Origin: Rhizobium sp. SL86
Lineage (GTDB): Bacteria > Pseudomonadota > Alphaproteobacteria > Rhizobiales > Rhizobiaceae
Length of the DNA: 64,000 nucleotides
Direction of reading: 5' to 3'
Assembly (NCBI RefSeq): GCF_026672545.1
Contig: NZ_JAPPRJ010000001.1
Location: 1,866,001-1,930,000, forward strand
The notes beneath the pieces were generated by a model. It searched no databases. It was not told the DNA's origin and was given only the letters and a program-made list of their open reading frames with translations. This document shows positions 49,315 to 58,663 of this stretch, piece by piece. Position 1 is the stretch's first letter. Each line of letters opens with the position of its first letter. The translations under genes were made by a program, and so were the position numbers.

Positions 49315-50532
49315 TCACCCCTTGGCCGGGGCAAACTGCTTCACATCGGCATGGTCCGCTGCCATCTGCAGATGCAGCCGCTCACCCGTATAGGGCGTAT
49401 GGGCGGCCACCACGGCGTGGTTCAGCTCCACCCCGATGCCCGGTTCGCGGGACGGGATCAGATAACCGTCCTCCACCACAAGCTTGGTCTTCAGCACCTC
49501 GGCGTGGAAACCGGAGAAATCCATGATCGCCTCATGGATGAGAAAATTCGGCGTGGCGGCGGCGAGCTGGATGCTGGCGGCGGCCCCCACCGGCCCATTG
49601 TAGAGATGCGGCGCGATCTCGGCGTAAAAACTCTCCGCCATGCCGGCGATCTTCTTGGCCTCCAGAAGACCGCCGACACGGGCGACATTCATCTGCAGGA
49701 TCGAGGCGGCTCCTTCCTGCAGCACGCGCTGGAATTCGTATTTCGTCGTCAGCCGTTCGCCCGTGGAAACCGGGATGGAGGTGGCGCGGGCGACCGTCGC
49801 CATCGCTGCCTCCTGGCCGGGCGGTACCGGCTCCTCGAACCACAGCGGATCGTATTGTTCCAGCCGCTTTGCCAGCCGGATGGCGGAGGCCGGCACCATC
49901 TGCCCGTGCGTGCCGAAGAGGATGTCGGCCCGTGCGCCGATCGCGTCACGGATCTTGCGGCAGAAGGTCTCGCAGCGCTCCATCACGCCGAGCGACAGAT
50001 GGTGGCCGCTATACTGCGTATAAGGGCCGGCGGGATCGAACTTCACGGCGGTAAAGCCCATCTCCACCATGCGCACCGCTTCTTCGGCGGCGAGATCCGG
50101 ATCGTTGTAGTCGTACTCGCCGCTCGCAGTCTTCGGGTAGAGATAGGTGTAGGCACGCAGCCTTTCATGCACCGTGCCGCCGAGAAGATCCGCAACCGGG
50201 CGCCCCGCCGCCTTGCCGATGATGTCCCAGCAGGCGATTTCAAGCCCCGAGACGATGCCCATCATCGTCGGGTCCGGGCGCTGGGTGAAACCGCTCGAAT
50301 AGGCGGCGCGCCAGAAGCGCTCGATGCGGTGCGGGTCATGGCCCTCAAGATATCGCTGGAAGACATCCTCGATCAGCGGCACCAGCGCGTTCGGATCAAA
50401 GGCGGTCGAATAGATTTCACCCAGCCCGCGAATGCCGCAGGCGGTCTCCAGCTCCACGAAGATCCAGTACATGCCGCCGATATGCGGGGGCGGCACGGCG
50501 ACCACATGGGTGACAAGCGAGGTCAGCTTCAT
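49315..50532 (-). CDS. Enolase-superfamily dehydratase (mandelate racemase/muconate lactonizing family)
   Basis: A 405-residue enzyme with the N-terminal capping domain and C-terminal barrel of the MR/MLE family. A lysine (K164) lies in TAVKFDPAG. Metal-site glutamates are in LWFEEPVPP (233-234) and STGERL (E259), and a histidine in IAPHLYNGP (H309). The first metal position reads FGTHGQM instead of the common D-x-N or D-F-H pattern. It probably dehydrates a sugar acid (galactonate-like), substrate unknown. GAGGAGGAGA precedes the ATG; the aldehyde dehydrogenase gene ends 13 bases upstream. Confidence 0.85.
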   Translation of the reverse strand: MKLTSLVTHVVAVPPPHIGGMYWIFVELETACGIRGLGEIYSTAFDPNALVPLIEDVFQRYLEGHDPHRIERFWRAAYSSGFTQRPDPTMMGIVSGLEIACWDIIGKAAGRPVADLLGGTVHERLRAYTYLYPKTASGEYDYNDPDLAAEEAVRMVEMGFTAVKFDPAGPYTQYSGHHLSLGVMERCETFCRKIRDAIGARADILFGTHGQMVPASAIRLAKRLEQYDPLWFEEPVPPGQEAAMATVARATSIPVSTGERLTTKYEFQRVLQEGAASILQMNVARVGGLLEAKKIAGMAESFYAEIAPHLYNGPVGAAASIQLAAATPNFLIHEAIMDFSGFHAEVLKTKLVVEDGYLIPSREPGIGVELNHAVVAAHTPYTGERLHLQMAADHADVKQFAPAKG

Positions 50533-50545
50533 CGGTCTCTCCTCC

Positions 50546-51970
50546 TCAATGTTTCAGGATCACGAGACGGGTCTGGGTGAATTCCAGCATGCCATATTTG
50601 CCATCGTCGCCGCCGAGGCCGGAGCGTTTCCAGCCGGCGTGGTAACCCTGATAGGGATCGGCCGGGAATCGGTTGATGTAGAGTTCGCCGGCCTCGATGC
50701 TGTTTGCCGCGCGCATCACCTTTGCATAGTCATTGGACCAGAGCACGGAGGCGAGGCCGAAGGGGCTGTCATTGGCAAGCCGCAGCGCCTCGTCGAAATC
50801 GGCATAGGAGATCACGGGGAGCACCGGCCCGAAAATCTCCTCGCGGATGATCTGCATGTCCTGCCGGCAGTGCGAGAGCAGCGTCGGCGGGTAGAAGAAA
50901 CCCGGCCCGTCCGGCAATGTGCCGCCCGCTTCCAGCACTGCCCCGTCCGCGACCGCCTGTTCCACCATGGCATGCACGCGCCGGCGTGCGGTCTCGGAGG
51001 CCAGCGGCCCCATCAGGCTCGCATCCGTCGCCCGGTCGCCGAAACCGCGGGCGGCAAACCCGGCCTTCAACCGTTCCAGCAGCGCATCATGCACGGAGGC
51101 ATGTACGTAAAGCCGCTCGACGGAGGTGCAGACCTGGCCGCAATGGGCGGTCTTGGCGGCCAGAAGGCTCTTTGCCACCGCATCGAGATCGGCATCCGGC
51201 TCGACGATGACCGGCGTCTTGCCGCCCAGTTCCAGCGAGGGTTTGGCGATGTTTTCCTTGCAAAAATCCAGCACGGCCTGGCCCGCGGTCACGCTGCCGG
51301 TCAGCGTGATCATGCCGATTTCCGGGCGTCTACAGAGCGTGGCAGCCACCTCGTGCGTCATGGTGAGGATGCTGATCAGACCCTCCGGCAGGCCGGCCTC
51401 AACCACCGCTTCGGCAAAGGCGAAGGCCGAGGTCGGCGTCGTGTTGCTCGGCCGCACGACAACGGCATTGCCGGCAATCAGCGCAGGCGCAATCTTGCGC
51501 ACCAGTGTATAGATCGGAAAGTTGAAGGGGATCAGACAGGCCACCACACCGATCGGCACACGCTGCAACATCAGCGTCTCGTTCGGCGTATCGCTGTCGA
51601 TCAGTTCGCCCTCGATGCGCCGCGCCCATTCGGCATGGTAGCGCATCAGCTCGACGCCATAAACCACCTCCGCCGTCGCATCCGCGAGACTCTTGCCGCT
51701 TTCTTCCGAGAGCGCCGCGCCGATCTTTGCCGCCTGCCGTTCGAGAAGATCCGCCAATCGTCTCAGCGCATTGCCCCGTTCGATCGAGGGCAGGCGGCCC
51801 CAGGCCCGTTGGGCGGCAAAGGCGCGGCTGGCGGCCTGTATGACATCCGCATCTGTCGCCAGCGGTACCGTGGCGAAGGGCTCGCCGGTCGCCGGATTGA
51901 CAACCGCGCTCACGGCATCGGTCCTGGCCTCGACAAAGTGGCCTGCGATAAAGTTCTGGCAGTGGCGCAT
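50546..51970 (-). CDS. Aldehyde dehydrogenase family protein
   Basis: A 474-residue NAD(P)-dependent aldehyde dehydrogenase with the full catalytic set: Asn150 in IPFNFP, Glu247 in LELGGK and Cys281 in HCGQVCTS. Its nearest named relatives by motif are lactaldehyde/glycolaldehyde dehydrogenases (AldA-like), which would suit a sugar-acid pathway ending in a small aldehyde. The ATG at 51970 has GGGAGG about 10 bases upstream. It is the first structural gene after the LysR gene, with a dyad operator in the 129-base gap. Confidence 0.88.
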   Translation of the reverse strand: MRHCQNFIAGHFVEARTDAVSAVVNPATGEPFATVPLATDADVIQAASRAFAAQRAWGRLPSIERGNALRRLADLLERQAAKIGAALSEESGKSLADATAEVVYGVELMRYHAEWARRIEGELIDSDTPNETLMLQRVPIGVVACLIPFNFPIYTLVRKIAPALIAGNAVVVRPSNTTPTSAFAFAEAVVEAGLPEGLISILTMTHEVAATLCRRPEIGMITLTGSVTAGQAVLDFCKENIAKPSLELGGKTPVIVEPDADLDAVAKSLLAAKTAHCGQVCTSVERLYVHASVHDALLERLKAGFAARGFGDRATDASLMGPLASETARRRVHAMVEQAVADGAVLEAGGTLPDGPGFFYPPTLLSHCRQDMQIIREEIFGPVLPVISYADFDEALRLANDSPFGLASVLWSNDYAKVMRAANSIEAGELYINRFPADPYQGYHAGWKRSGLGGDDGKYGMLEFTQTRLVILKH

Positions 51971-52051
51971 GGATCTCGACCTCCCTTGCTGCACCCATCA
52001 GCAGATGTCAGGCGAGGGGGCTTTCGCAAGCGAGGTTTTTGCGGTCAGACC

Positions 52052-52066
52052 ATTCCAAAAGGGAAT
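52052..52066. promoter_or_regulatory. LysR-type operator (ATTCC-N5-GGAAT)
   Basis: ATTCC (52052-52056), five bases, GGAAT (52062-52066), a perfect dyad with the T-N11-A core of LysR-type boxes. It lies 82 bases upstream of the aldehyde dehydrogenase start and just after the LysR gene, as expected for the activator site of this operon. Confidence 0.55.
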
Positions 52067-52099
52067 GTTTGGTTTGACGCGACCCGGTTCGGAGGCGCT

Positions 52100-52990
52100 T
52101 CAGGCAGCGGCAGCCAGTTCGGCCAACAGCCATGTGCGGAAGGCTTTCACCTTCAGCGGCTCCGGCGCGTCTGCACGGGTCACCAGCCAATAGGCCTCGT
52201 GGCCTTCCACCTCCACATCCAGCACCTGCGCCAGCTGACCGTTCGCCATCAGCGGCACCACCATGGCCCGGTCGGCAACGGCGACACCGAGGCCATTGCA
52301 GGCGGCCTCGATCACCAGATCGAGAAGATCGAATTCCATGCCGCCGCGGGTATCGGTCTGGCCAAGGCCCGCTGCATCCAGCCAGCGCTGCCAGGTGAGG
52401 TACCGCTGGTCGGCGGTGGCCAGCACATGCAGGAAGGTGAAACGGGAGAGGTCGATCGGATGGTCGTCCTCCAGCAGGTGCGGCGCGCAGACGGCGATGT
52501 GGCGCTCCGTCATCAGCCGGGTGCAGGAGAGCAGCGGCCATTCGCCATCACCGAAGCGGATGGCGCAATCAAGCAGGCTGCGATCCGTCAGGCTGTCGGT
52601 CGCATCGGTGGTGATGCTGATGTCGAGATCGGGCAATGCGGCGCGCAGGTTGCCCAGCCGCGGCAAAAGCCAGCGCTTGGCAAAAGTCGGCGGAACATTG
52701 ATGCGCAACCGGTGGCGGTTGCTTTTTTCGACGATGTTGCGCACCGTCAGTTCGACGGAATGAAAGGCATTCTGCAGGCTCTGATAAAGCTCGGCGCCCG
52801 AAGGCGTCAGTTCCAGATGGTGGTGATGGCGGATCACCAGCTTTTCGCCCAGCTGATCCTCCAGATTGCGCACCTGGCGGCTCACCGCGCTCTGGGTCAG
52901 ATTCAGGCGTTCGGCGGCGCGGGTAAAACTGCGCGTCTGGCCCACCACCTCGAACACCTTCATTGCCGTCAGCGCTGGCAGCCGTCGCAT
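52100..52990 (-). CDS. LysR family transcriptional regulator (GcvA-like)
   Basis: A 296-residue regulator with an N-terminal winged helix (RSFTRAAERLNLTQSAVSRQVRNLE, written here only as a landmark at about residues 20-44) and an effector-binding domain. The opening RRLPALTAMKVFE and the later TFLHVLA and GLGVAVADR motifs are those of the GcvA/AmpR-like group. The ATG at 52990 has GGGGGAAG upstream. It likely controls the aldehyde dehydrogenase-dehydratase-GMC operon downstream on the same strand; the inducer is probably a pathway sugar acid. Confidence 0.88.
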   Translation of the reverse strand: MRRLPALTAMKVFEVVGQTRSFTRAAERLNLTQSAVSRQVRNLEDQLGEKLVIRHHHHLELTPSGAELYQSLQNAFHSVELTVRNIVEKSNRHRLRINVPPTFAKRWLLPRLGNLRAALPDLDISITTDATDSLTDRSLLDCAIRFGDGEWPLLSCTRLMTERHIAVCAPHLLEDDHPIDLSRFTFLHVLATADQRYLTWQRWLDAAGLGQTDTRGGMEFDLLDLVIEAACNGLGVAVADRAMVVPLMANGQLAQVLDVEVEGHEAYWLVTRADAPEPLKVKAFRTWLLAELAAAA

Positions 52991-53085
52991 GATCTTCCCC
53001 CGGTCTCCCCGCATTTAAACAGAGGGAGATGGAAACCGTCACCCGCTTTCTGCTGTCTTTCCGAAAGCCTTGCGCCATGTCATGA

Positions 53086-54072
<987 letters not shown>

Positions 54073-54082
54073 CCTGGCCGGG

Positions 54083-55150
54083 CTACGACAGGAGCCGCTC
54101 GGTCTCCAGCCTGTAGTGCACGCCGTCGGGATGATAACTGAGCTGTCCCTCGCCGCCGAAATCATGCGGGGCGATCCGCTCCATCAGCGTGGTGCCGAAG
54201 CCGCGCCTTGCCGGCGCGCGAACCGCTGGGCCGCCGGATTCGCGCCAATGGAATGCAAAAGGGCCGCCGTTTTTCCCCTGCCATTCCACCTCGACACGAC
54301 CGCCCTCCACGGAGAGCGCGCCATATTTGATGGCATTGGTCACCAGTTCATTGATCGCCAGCGACAATGACAGCGACTGTTTCTCGTTGAGCTCGATATC
54401 CCGCGGCCCGGCAATGCCGATCCTGTTTTGGCCGGTGGCGTGCGGCGAGAGCGCAGCCTCCAGCACCTTGAGGAGCGCCAGGTCGCCGTGCTGCTGATCA
54501 AGCAGCAGGGATTGCGCATTGGCAATGGCGCCGAGCCGCTGCAGCAGCAGCGGGCGCACCTCGGCGATCGGCCGTTCGACCCTCAGTGTCTGGCTGACGA
54601 TCGAGGTGACGGTCGCAAACAGGTTCTTCATCCGGTGGTGAAGCTCGGAATTCATCAGCCGGACCTGACGCTCTGACTGGACACGCTCCGTTGTTTCCAC
54701 CACGGTGTCGAGAAAACCGGCAATGCGCCCCTCGTCATCCCGCAAGGGGCTGTAGCAGAAGGTGAAATAGGCTTCTTCGGCAAAACCGTTGCGATCGACC
54801 GTCAGAGCAAAGTCCTCGAGAAAGGTCGCCTTGCCCTCAAGGGCTGCATCGGCAATTGGCTTGATGTCGTCCCAGATTTCCGTCCAGCTCTCGGTAAGCG
54901 GACGTCCCATGGCTTCCGGCTTGTTGCCGAGGATAGGACGGAAGGGGTCATTATAGATGATGGTCAGCTCCGGGCCCCAGGCAATCAGGGCAGGAAAGGC
55001 GGAGCTGAGGATCATTCCAACGGCAGTCTTGAGCGCCACGGGCCAGTCATCAGGTCCACCGAGCGGCGTTTGTGTCCAGTCCAGCTCCCGAACTAGCTCC
55101 GCTGAGCGACCGCCACCCTGGAGGAATGAGAGTTTGTCTGTTGTCGTCAC
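54083..55150 (-). CDS. HWE-family sensor histidine kinase with PAS domain
   Basis: A 355-residue cytoplasmic kinase without membrane segments. A PAS-like region (about 30-160) with a PAC-type end (GRIAGFLDTVVETTERV) precedes the phosphoacceptor ELHHRMKNLFATV. The ATPase part shows NELVTNAIKYGAL (N box) and HWRESGG, the W-x-E motif that names the HWE family. Such kinases are frequent in rhizobia and often serve light or general stress responses. No response regulator is adjacent. A GTG at 55150 with GAGAGG 4 bases upstream is preferred over a TTG at 55162. Confidence 0.85.
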   Translation of the reverse strand: MTTTDKLSFLQGGGRSAELVRELDWTQTPLGGPDDWPVALKTAVGMILSSAFPALIAWGPELTIIYNDPFRPILGNKPEAMGRPLTESWTEIWDDIKPIADAALEGKATFLEDFALTVDRNGFAEEAYFTFCYSPLRDDEGRIAGFLDTVVETTERVQSERQVRLMNSELHHRMKNLFATVTSIVSQTLRVERPIAEVRPLLLQRLGAIANAQSLLLDQQHGDLALLKVLEAALSPHATGQNRIGIAGPRDIELNEKQSLSLSLAINELVTNAIKYGALSVEGGRVEVEWQGKNGGPFAFHWRESGGPAVRAPARRGFGTTLMERIAPHDFGGEGQLSYHPDGVHYRLETERLLS

Positions 55151-55332
55151 GGAACCTCTCAATCAGTGTCGGTTGGAAGATGATGATGTCGTCATGCTTG
55201 TGGCACTTAGGGTCTAAACGGGTGGCGGCAATTGCCATCAGCGCCGCAGCGGTGCAAATCGGTATGCTGTGCACCGATTGACACCCCGTGGGCTGACAAG
55301 CCTGGGACTGCGTGGACGAACGGAGAAGACCG

Positions 55333-56268
55333 ATGATCGACAAGCTGGAATTCTTCATTGCGCTCGCCGGTGCCGGGCATTTCGGACGCGCCGCGGAGGA
55401 ATGCGGCATCTCACAACCCACACTCTCGGCCGCTATCCGCCAGCTCGAGGACCAGCTGGGCGTCGTGCTTGTGGTGCGCGGCTCCCGTTATCAGGGCCTG
55501 ACGCCGGAGGGCCAGCGCGTGCTGGAATGGGCGCGCCGCATCGTCGGCGATACCCGCACCATGCGCGAGGAGATGCGTGCTGCCCGCAAGGGGCTTGCCG
55601 GTCACATCCGCATCGCCGTCATTCCGACGGCGCTTGCCATGGTGCCGAAACTGACCGAACCGTTCCAGGCACGGCACCCGGCCGTCACCTTTTCGGTCAC
55701 CTCGCGCACCTCGCTGCAGGTTCTGAGCCAGCTCGAAAACCTCGAAATTGATGCCGGCATCACCTATCTCGACAACGAACCGCTCGGCCGTGTCACGACG
55801 GTGCCGCTCTATTCCGAACGCTATCATCTGATTGCGGCGGCCGGCACGCCGCTCGCGGACCGGGAAACGGTGACCTGGAAGGAGGTTTCCGGTCTTCGGC
55901 TTTGCCTATTGACGCCGGACATGCAGAACCGCCGGATCATCAACAAACACATGACGGAAGCCGGCGTCTGGGTCAAACCAACGTTGGAATCCAATTCGAT
56001 GATCGTGCTGTTCTCGCATATCCGCACGGGCCAATGGGCTTCGATCATGCCGCGTAACGTCGCGGAATCCTTTGGTTTTCCGGAACAGATCCGGATGATC
56101 CCGATCTCTGAGCCGGATGCGGAGCACCTGGTTGGCCTCGTGGCCACTCATCGCGAGCCGCACACGCCTCTCGTCTCTGCTTTGCTGCACGAGGCAAGAT
56201 CTCGCGCTGCAGCATCCGCGTTTGATAGAAATTTTCTATCGCACAACGAAATGGCGTTATTGACCTGA
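55333..56268 (+). CDS. LysR family regulator of formate dehydrogenase (FdsR-like)
   Basis: A 311-residue LysR protein with an N-terminal helix-turn-helix (HFGRAAEECGISQPTLSAAI) and a substrate-binding domain. It stands 131 bases upstream of fdsG in the same direction, the place of FdsR in other fds loci, and so probably activates fdsGBACD in response to formate. The ATG at 55333 has GGAGA upstream; a GTG at 55312 adds seven residues. Its last codons contain a palindromic LysR-type motif. Confidence 0.88.
   Translation: MIDKLEFFIALAGAGHFGRAAEECGISQPTLSAAIRQLEDQLGVVLVVRGSRYQGLTPEGQRVLEWARRIVGDTRTMREEMRAARKGLAGHIRIAVIPTALAMVPKLTEPFQARHPAVTFSVTSRTSLQVLSQLENLEIDAGITYLDNEPLGRVTTVPLYSERYHLIAAAGTPLADRETVTWKEVSGLRLCLLTPDMQNRRIINKHMTEAGVWVKPTLESNSMIVLFSHIRTGQWASIMPRNVAESFGFPEQIRMIPISEPDAEHLVGLVATHREPHTPLVSALLHEARSRAAASAFDRNFLSHNEMALLT
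56225..56239. promoter_or_regulatory. LysR-type motif ATAG-N7-CTAT in the 3' end of the fds regulator gene
   Basis: Within GATAGAAA-T-TTTCTATC (56224-56240), a perfect 8-base dyad with T-N11-A symmetry, about 160 bases upstream of fdsG. It overlaps codons for the regulator's C-terminus. Its position suits an upstream activator site for the fds promoter. Confidence 0.4.
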
Positions 56269-56399
56269 TGCATGCATCCTGGCCATCCTTCGCAAAAGCC
56301 AAGTCTAGCCGGTGTTGCTGCTGGCGCTTTGATCAACTGATCTGAGGCCGGGCAAGTCCACAACGCAGCTTGCCTTGCGTCGGTTTGGGAGGACTGACC

Positions 56400-56879
56400 A
56401 TGAACATCCGAGCGGTTGCCACCCAGGAAGCAACCCGAATTTCTGAAATCATCGATCACTGTCGTCACTTGGAAGGGCCGATGCTGCCGATCCTGCACAA
56501 GGTGCAGGAGGAGTTTGGCTATATTCCGGAAAGTGCCAAACAGATCATTGCCGAGGCGCTGAATCTGTCGCGCGCCGAGGTGCATGGCGTGGTGACCTTC
56601 TACCATGATTTCCGCGATCATCCGGCCGGCCGACACACTCTGAAGCTCTGTCGCGCCGAGGCTTGCCAGTCGATGGGCTGCGAGTCTCTGGCGGAAAAGG
56701 CGAAGGCGAAACTCGGTATCGACTGGCATGAAACGACCGCCGATGGGGCTATCACGCTGGAACCGGTCTTCTGTCTCGGCCTCTGCGCGCAGGCGCCGGC
56801 TGCTATGCTGGATGGCGAACTGTATGCGCGTCTGGACGAAGACTGTCTGAACGACATCGTGGCGGAGGTGCGGGCATGA
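56400..56879 (+). CDS. fdsG: NAD-dependent formate dehydrogenase gamma subunit
   Basis: A 159-residue NuoE-like subunit. The [2Fe-2S] cluster cysteines are C84 and C89 (LCRAEACQ) and C125 and C129 (VFCLGLCAQAP). LPILHKVQEEFGYIP and EVHGVVTFYHDF are the typical N-terminal helices. It passes electrons within the soluble diaphorase part of formate dehydrogenase. GGGAGG lies upstream of the ATG; the stop overlaps fdsB by 4 bases. Confidence 0.95.
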   Translation: MNIRAVATQEATRISEIIDHCRHLEGPMLPILHKVQEEFGYIPESAKQIIAEALNLSRAEVHGVVTFYHDFRDHPAGRHTLKLCRAEACQSMGCESLAEKAKAKLGIDWHETTADGAITLEPVFCLGLCAQAPAAMLDGELYARLDEDCLNDIVAEVRA

Positions 56880-58444
56880 GCGTGACCGAAACCATCACTG
56901 TTTTCGTTCCCCGGGATGCGGCAGCGCTTGCCGTCGGTGCCGACAAGGTGGCGGCGGCCATCGAGCGCGAGGCGAAGGCCCGCAATCTCTATGTTCAGGT
57001 CGTGCGCAACGGTTCGCGCGGCATGTTGTGGCTGGAAGTGCTGGTCGAGGTGCGCACCGGGCAGGGGCGCGTGGCCTATGGTCCGGTGACGCCGAAAGAT
57101 GTGCCTTCCCTGTTTGATGCCGGCTTTCTGACTGGCGGCGCGCATCCGCTCGGCCATGGCCTGACCAAAGAAATCCCGTTCCTCAAGGGGCAGACCCGGC
57201 TGACCTTTGCGCGCTGTGGCGTGACAGATCCGCTGTCGCTCGAGGATTACCGCCATTACCAGGGCCTGAAAGGACTGGAAACAGCGATTGCCATGGCGCC
57301 GGCCGAGATCGTGAAGCAGGTCACCGAGAGCGGCCTGCGTGGCCGCGGCGGCGCGGGCTTTCCGACCGGCATCAAGTGGAAGACGGTGGCCGATGCACAG
57401 GCCGACCAGAAATACATCGTCTGCAATGCCGATGAGGGCGACAGCGGCACCTTTGCCGACCGGATGATCATGGAGGGCGACCCCTTCGTGCTGATCGAAG
57501 GCATGGTGATTGCCGGCATCGCGGTTGGCGCCACGAAGGGTTATGTCTATACACGTTCCGAATATCCGCATGCGATCGCCATCATGGACGAGGCGATCGC
57601 AATTGCCCGGCGTGAAGGGATCCTCGGTCCGTCCGTGTTGGGTTCGGCTTACGCGTTTGACATGGAAGTCCGCATGGGCGCCGGTGCCTATGTCTGCGGC
57701 GAGGAAACCTCGCTTTTGAACAGCCTGGAAGGCAAGCGCGGTATCGTGCGTGCCAAGCCGCCGCTTCCGGCACTGCAGGGCCTGTTCGGCAAACCGACCG
57801 TCGTCAACAATGTCATGTCGCTCGCCACGATCCCCGTCATCATGGACCGCGGCGCCCAATTTTATCGCGATTTCGGCGTTGGCCGGTCGCATGGCACGAT
57901 CCCGATCCAGCTCGCCGGCAACCTGAAGCACGGCGGACTTTATGAGACGGCCTTCGGCCTGCCGCTCGGCCAGTTGATCAACGAGATCGGTGGCGGCACC
58001 ATCTCCGGGCGACCGGTCAAGGCGGTGCAGGTCGGTGGGCCGCTTGGTGCCTATTTCCCGCCGTCGCTGTTCGACACCATCTTCGATTACGAATCCTTCA
58101 CGGCGGCCGGTGGTCTCATCGGTCATGCGGGCATCGTGGTGTTTGACGAGACCGTCGACATGCTGAACCAGGCGCGGTTTGCCATGGAATTCTGTACGGT
58201 CGAAAGCTGCGGCAAGTGCACGCCCTGCCGCATCGGCTCCACCCGCGGCATCGAAGTGGTCGACAGGATCGCCCGCGGCATCGAGCCGGAGAAGAACAAG
58301 GTGCTGCTGGAAGATCTCTGCAACACCATGAAGTTCGGCTCGCTCTGCGCGCTGGGCGGTTTCACCCCCTATCCGGTCATGAGCGCCATGACGCATTTCC
58401 CGGAGGATTTTGCCCCGGCACCTGTTCGGGAGGCTGCGGAATGA
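56876..58444 (+). CDS. fdsB: NAD-dependent formate dehydrogenase beta subunit
   Basis: A 522-residue NuoF-like subunit with an N-terminal thioredoxin-like region. The NADH and FMN site is GLRGRGGAGFPTGIKWK and the following CNADEGDSGTFADR. GAGAYVCGEETSLLNSLEGKRG-type residues (shown as landmark near residue 265) come next, and the [4Fe-4S] motif is ESCGKCTPCRIG near residue 445. It reduces NAD with electrons from FdsA. It starts within the fdsG stop (ATGA). A 154-base palindromic repeat separates it from fdsA. Confidence 0.95.
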   Translation: MSVTETITVFVPRDAAALAVGADKVAAAIEREAKARNLYVQVVRNGSRGMLWLEVLVEVRTGQGRVAYGPVTPKDVPSLFDAGFLTGGAHPLGHGLTKEIPFLKGQTRLTFARCGVTDPLSLEDYRHYQGLKGLETAIAMAPAEIVKQVTESGLRGRGGAGFPTGIKWKTVADAQADQKYIVCNADEGDSGTFADRMIMEGDPFVLIEGMVIAGIAVGATKGYVYTRSEYPHAIAIMDEAIAIARREGILGPSVLGSAYAFDMEVRMGAGAYVCGEETSLLNSLEGKRGIVRAKPPLPALQGLFGKPTVVNNVMSLATIPVIMDRGAQFYRDFGVGRSHGTIPIQLAGNLKHGGLYETAFGLPLGQLINEIGGGTISGRPVKAVQVGGPLGAYFPPSLFDTIFDYESFTAAGGLIGHAGIVVFDETVDMLNQARFAMEFCTVESCGKCTPCRIGSTRGIEVVDRIARGIEPEKNKVLLEDLCNTMKFGSLCALGGFTPYPVMSAMTHFPEDFAPAPVREAAE

Positions 58445-58463
58445 CAAAACAGGTCGTGCACAA

Positions 58464-58617
58464 GCCCCTCACCCTAACCCTCTCCCCGCAGGCGGGGAGA
58501 GGGGACGCGATTGCCGCCGCCCGCCCGGGTATCTCTGCCGTTGAGGGACGCTGCGACGTCGCGGCGCTCCCCTTCTCCCCGCCTGCGGGGAGAAGGTCCC
58601 GGCAGGGGGATGAGGGG
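58464..58617. repeat. Double-palindrome intergenic repeat between fdsB and fdsA
   Basis: Two perfect hairpins, CCCTCTCCCCGC (58478-58489) / GCGGGGAGAGGG (58492-58503) and CCTTCTCCCCGC (58570-58581) / GCGGGGAGAAGG (58584-58595), lie between outer inverted ends GCCCCTCA (58464-58471) and TGAGGGGC (58610-58617). The CACCCTAACCCTCTCCCCGC block is a common interspersed element of rhizobial and other alphaproteobacterial genomes. It lies inside the fds operon. Confidence 0.85.
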
Positions 58618-58663
58618 CACACAGCCTCGCTTACGAATTCATCGTTCAAACAGGAGGCCCTCC

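Noticed and set aside
55151..55174. Possible EcfG (GGAAC...GTT) promoter between the HWE kinase and the LysR gene
   Set aside because: Spacing and the first base of the -10 (G for C) do not fit the consensus.
58511..58663. A 51-residue N-terminal extension of FdsA
   Set aside because: It is the translated palindromic repeat; AGGAGG and the family start support 58664.
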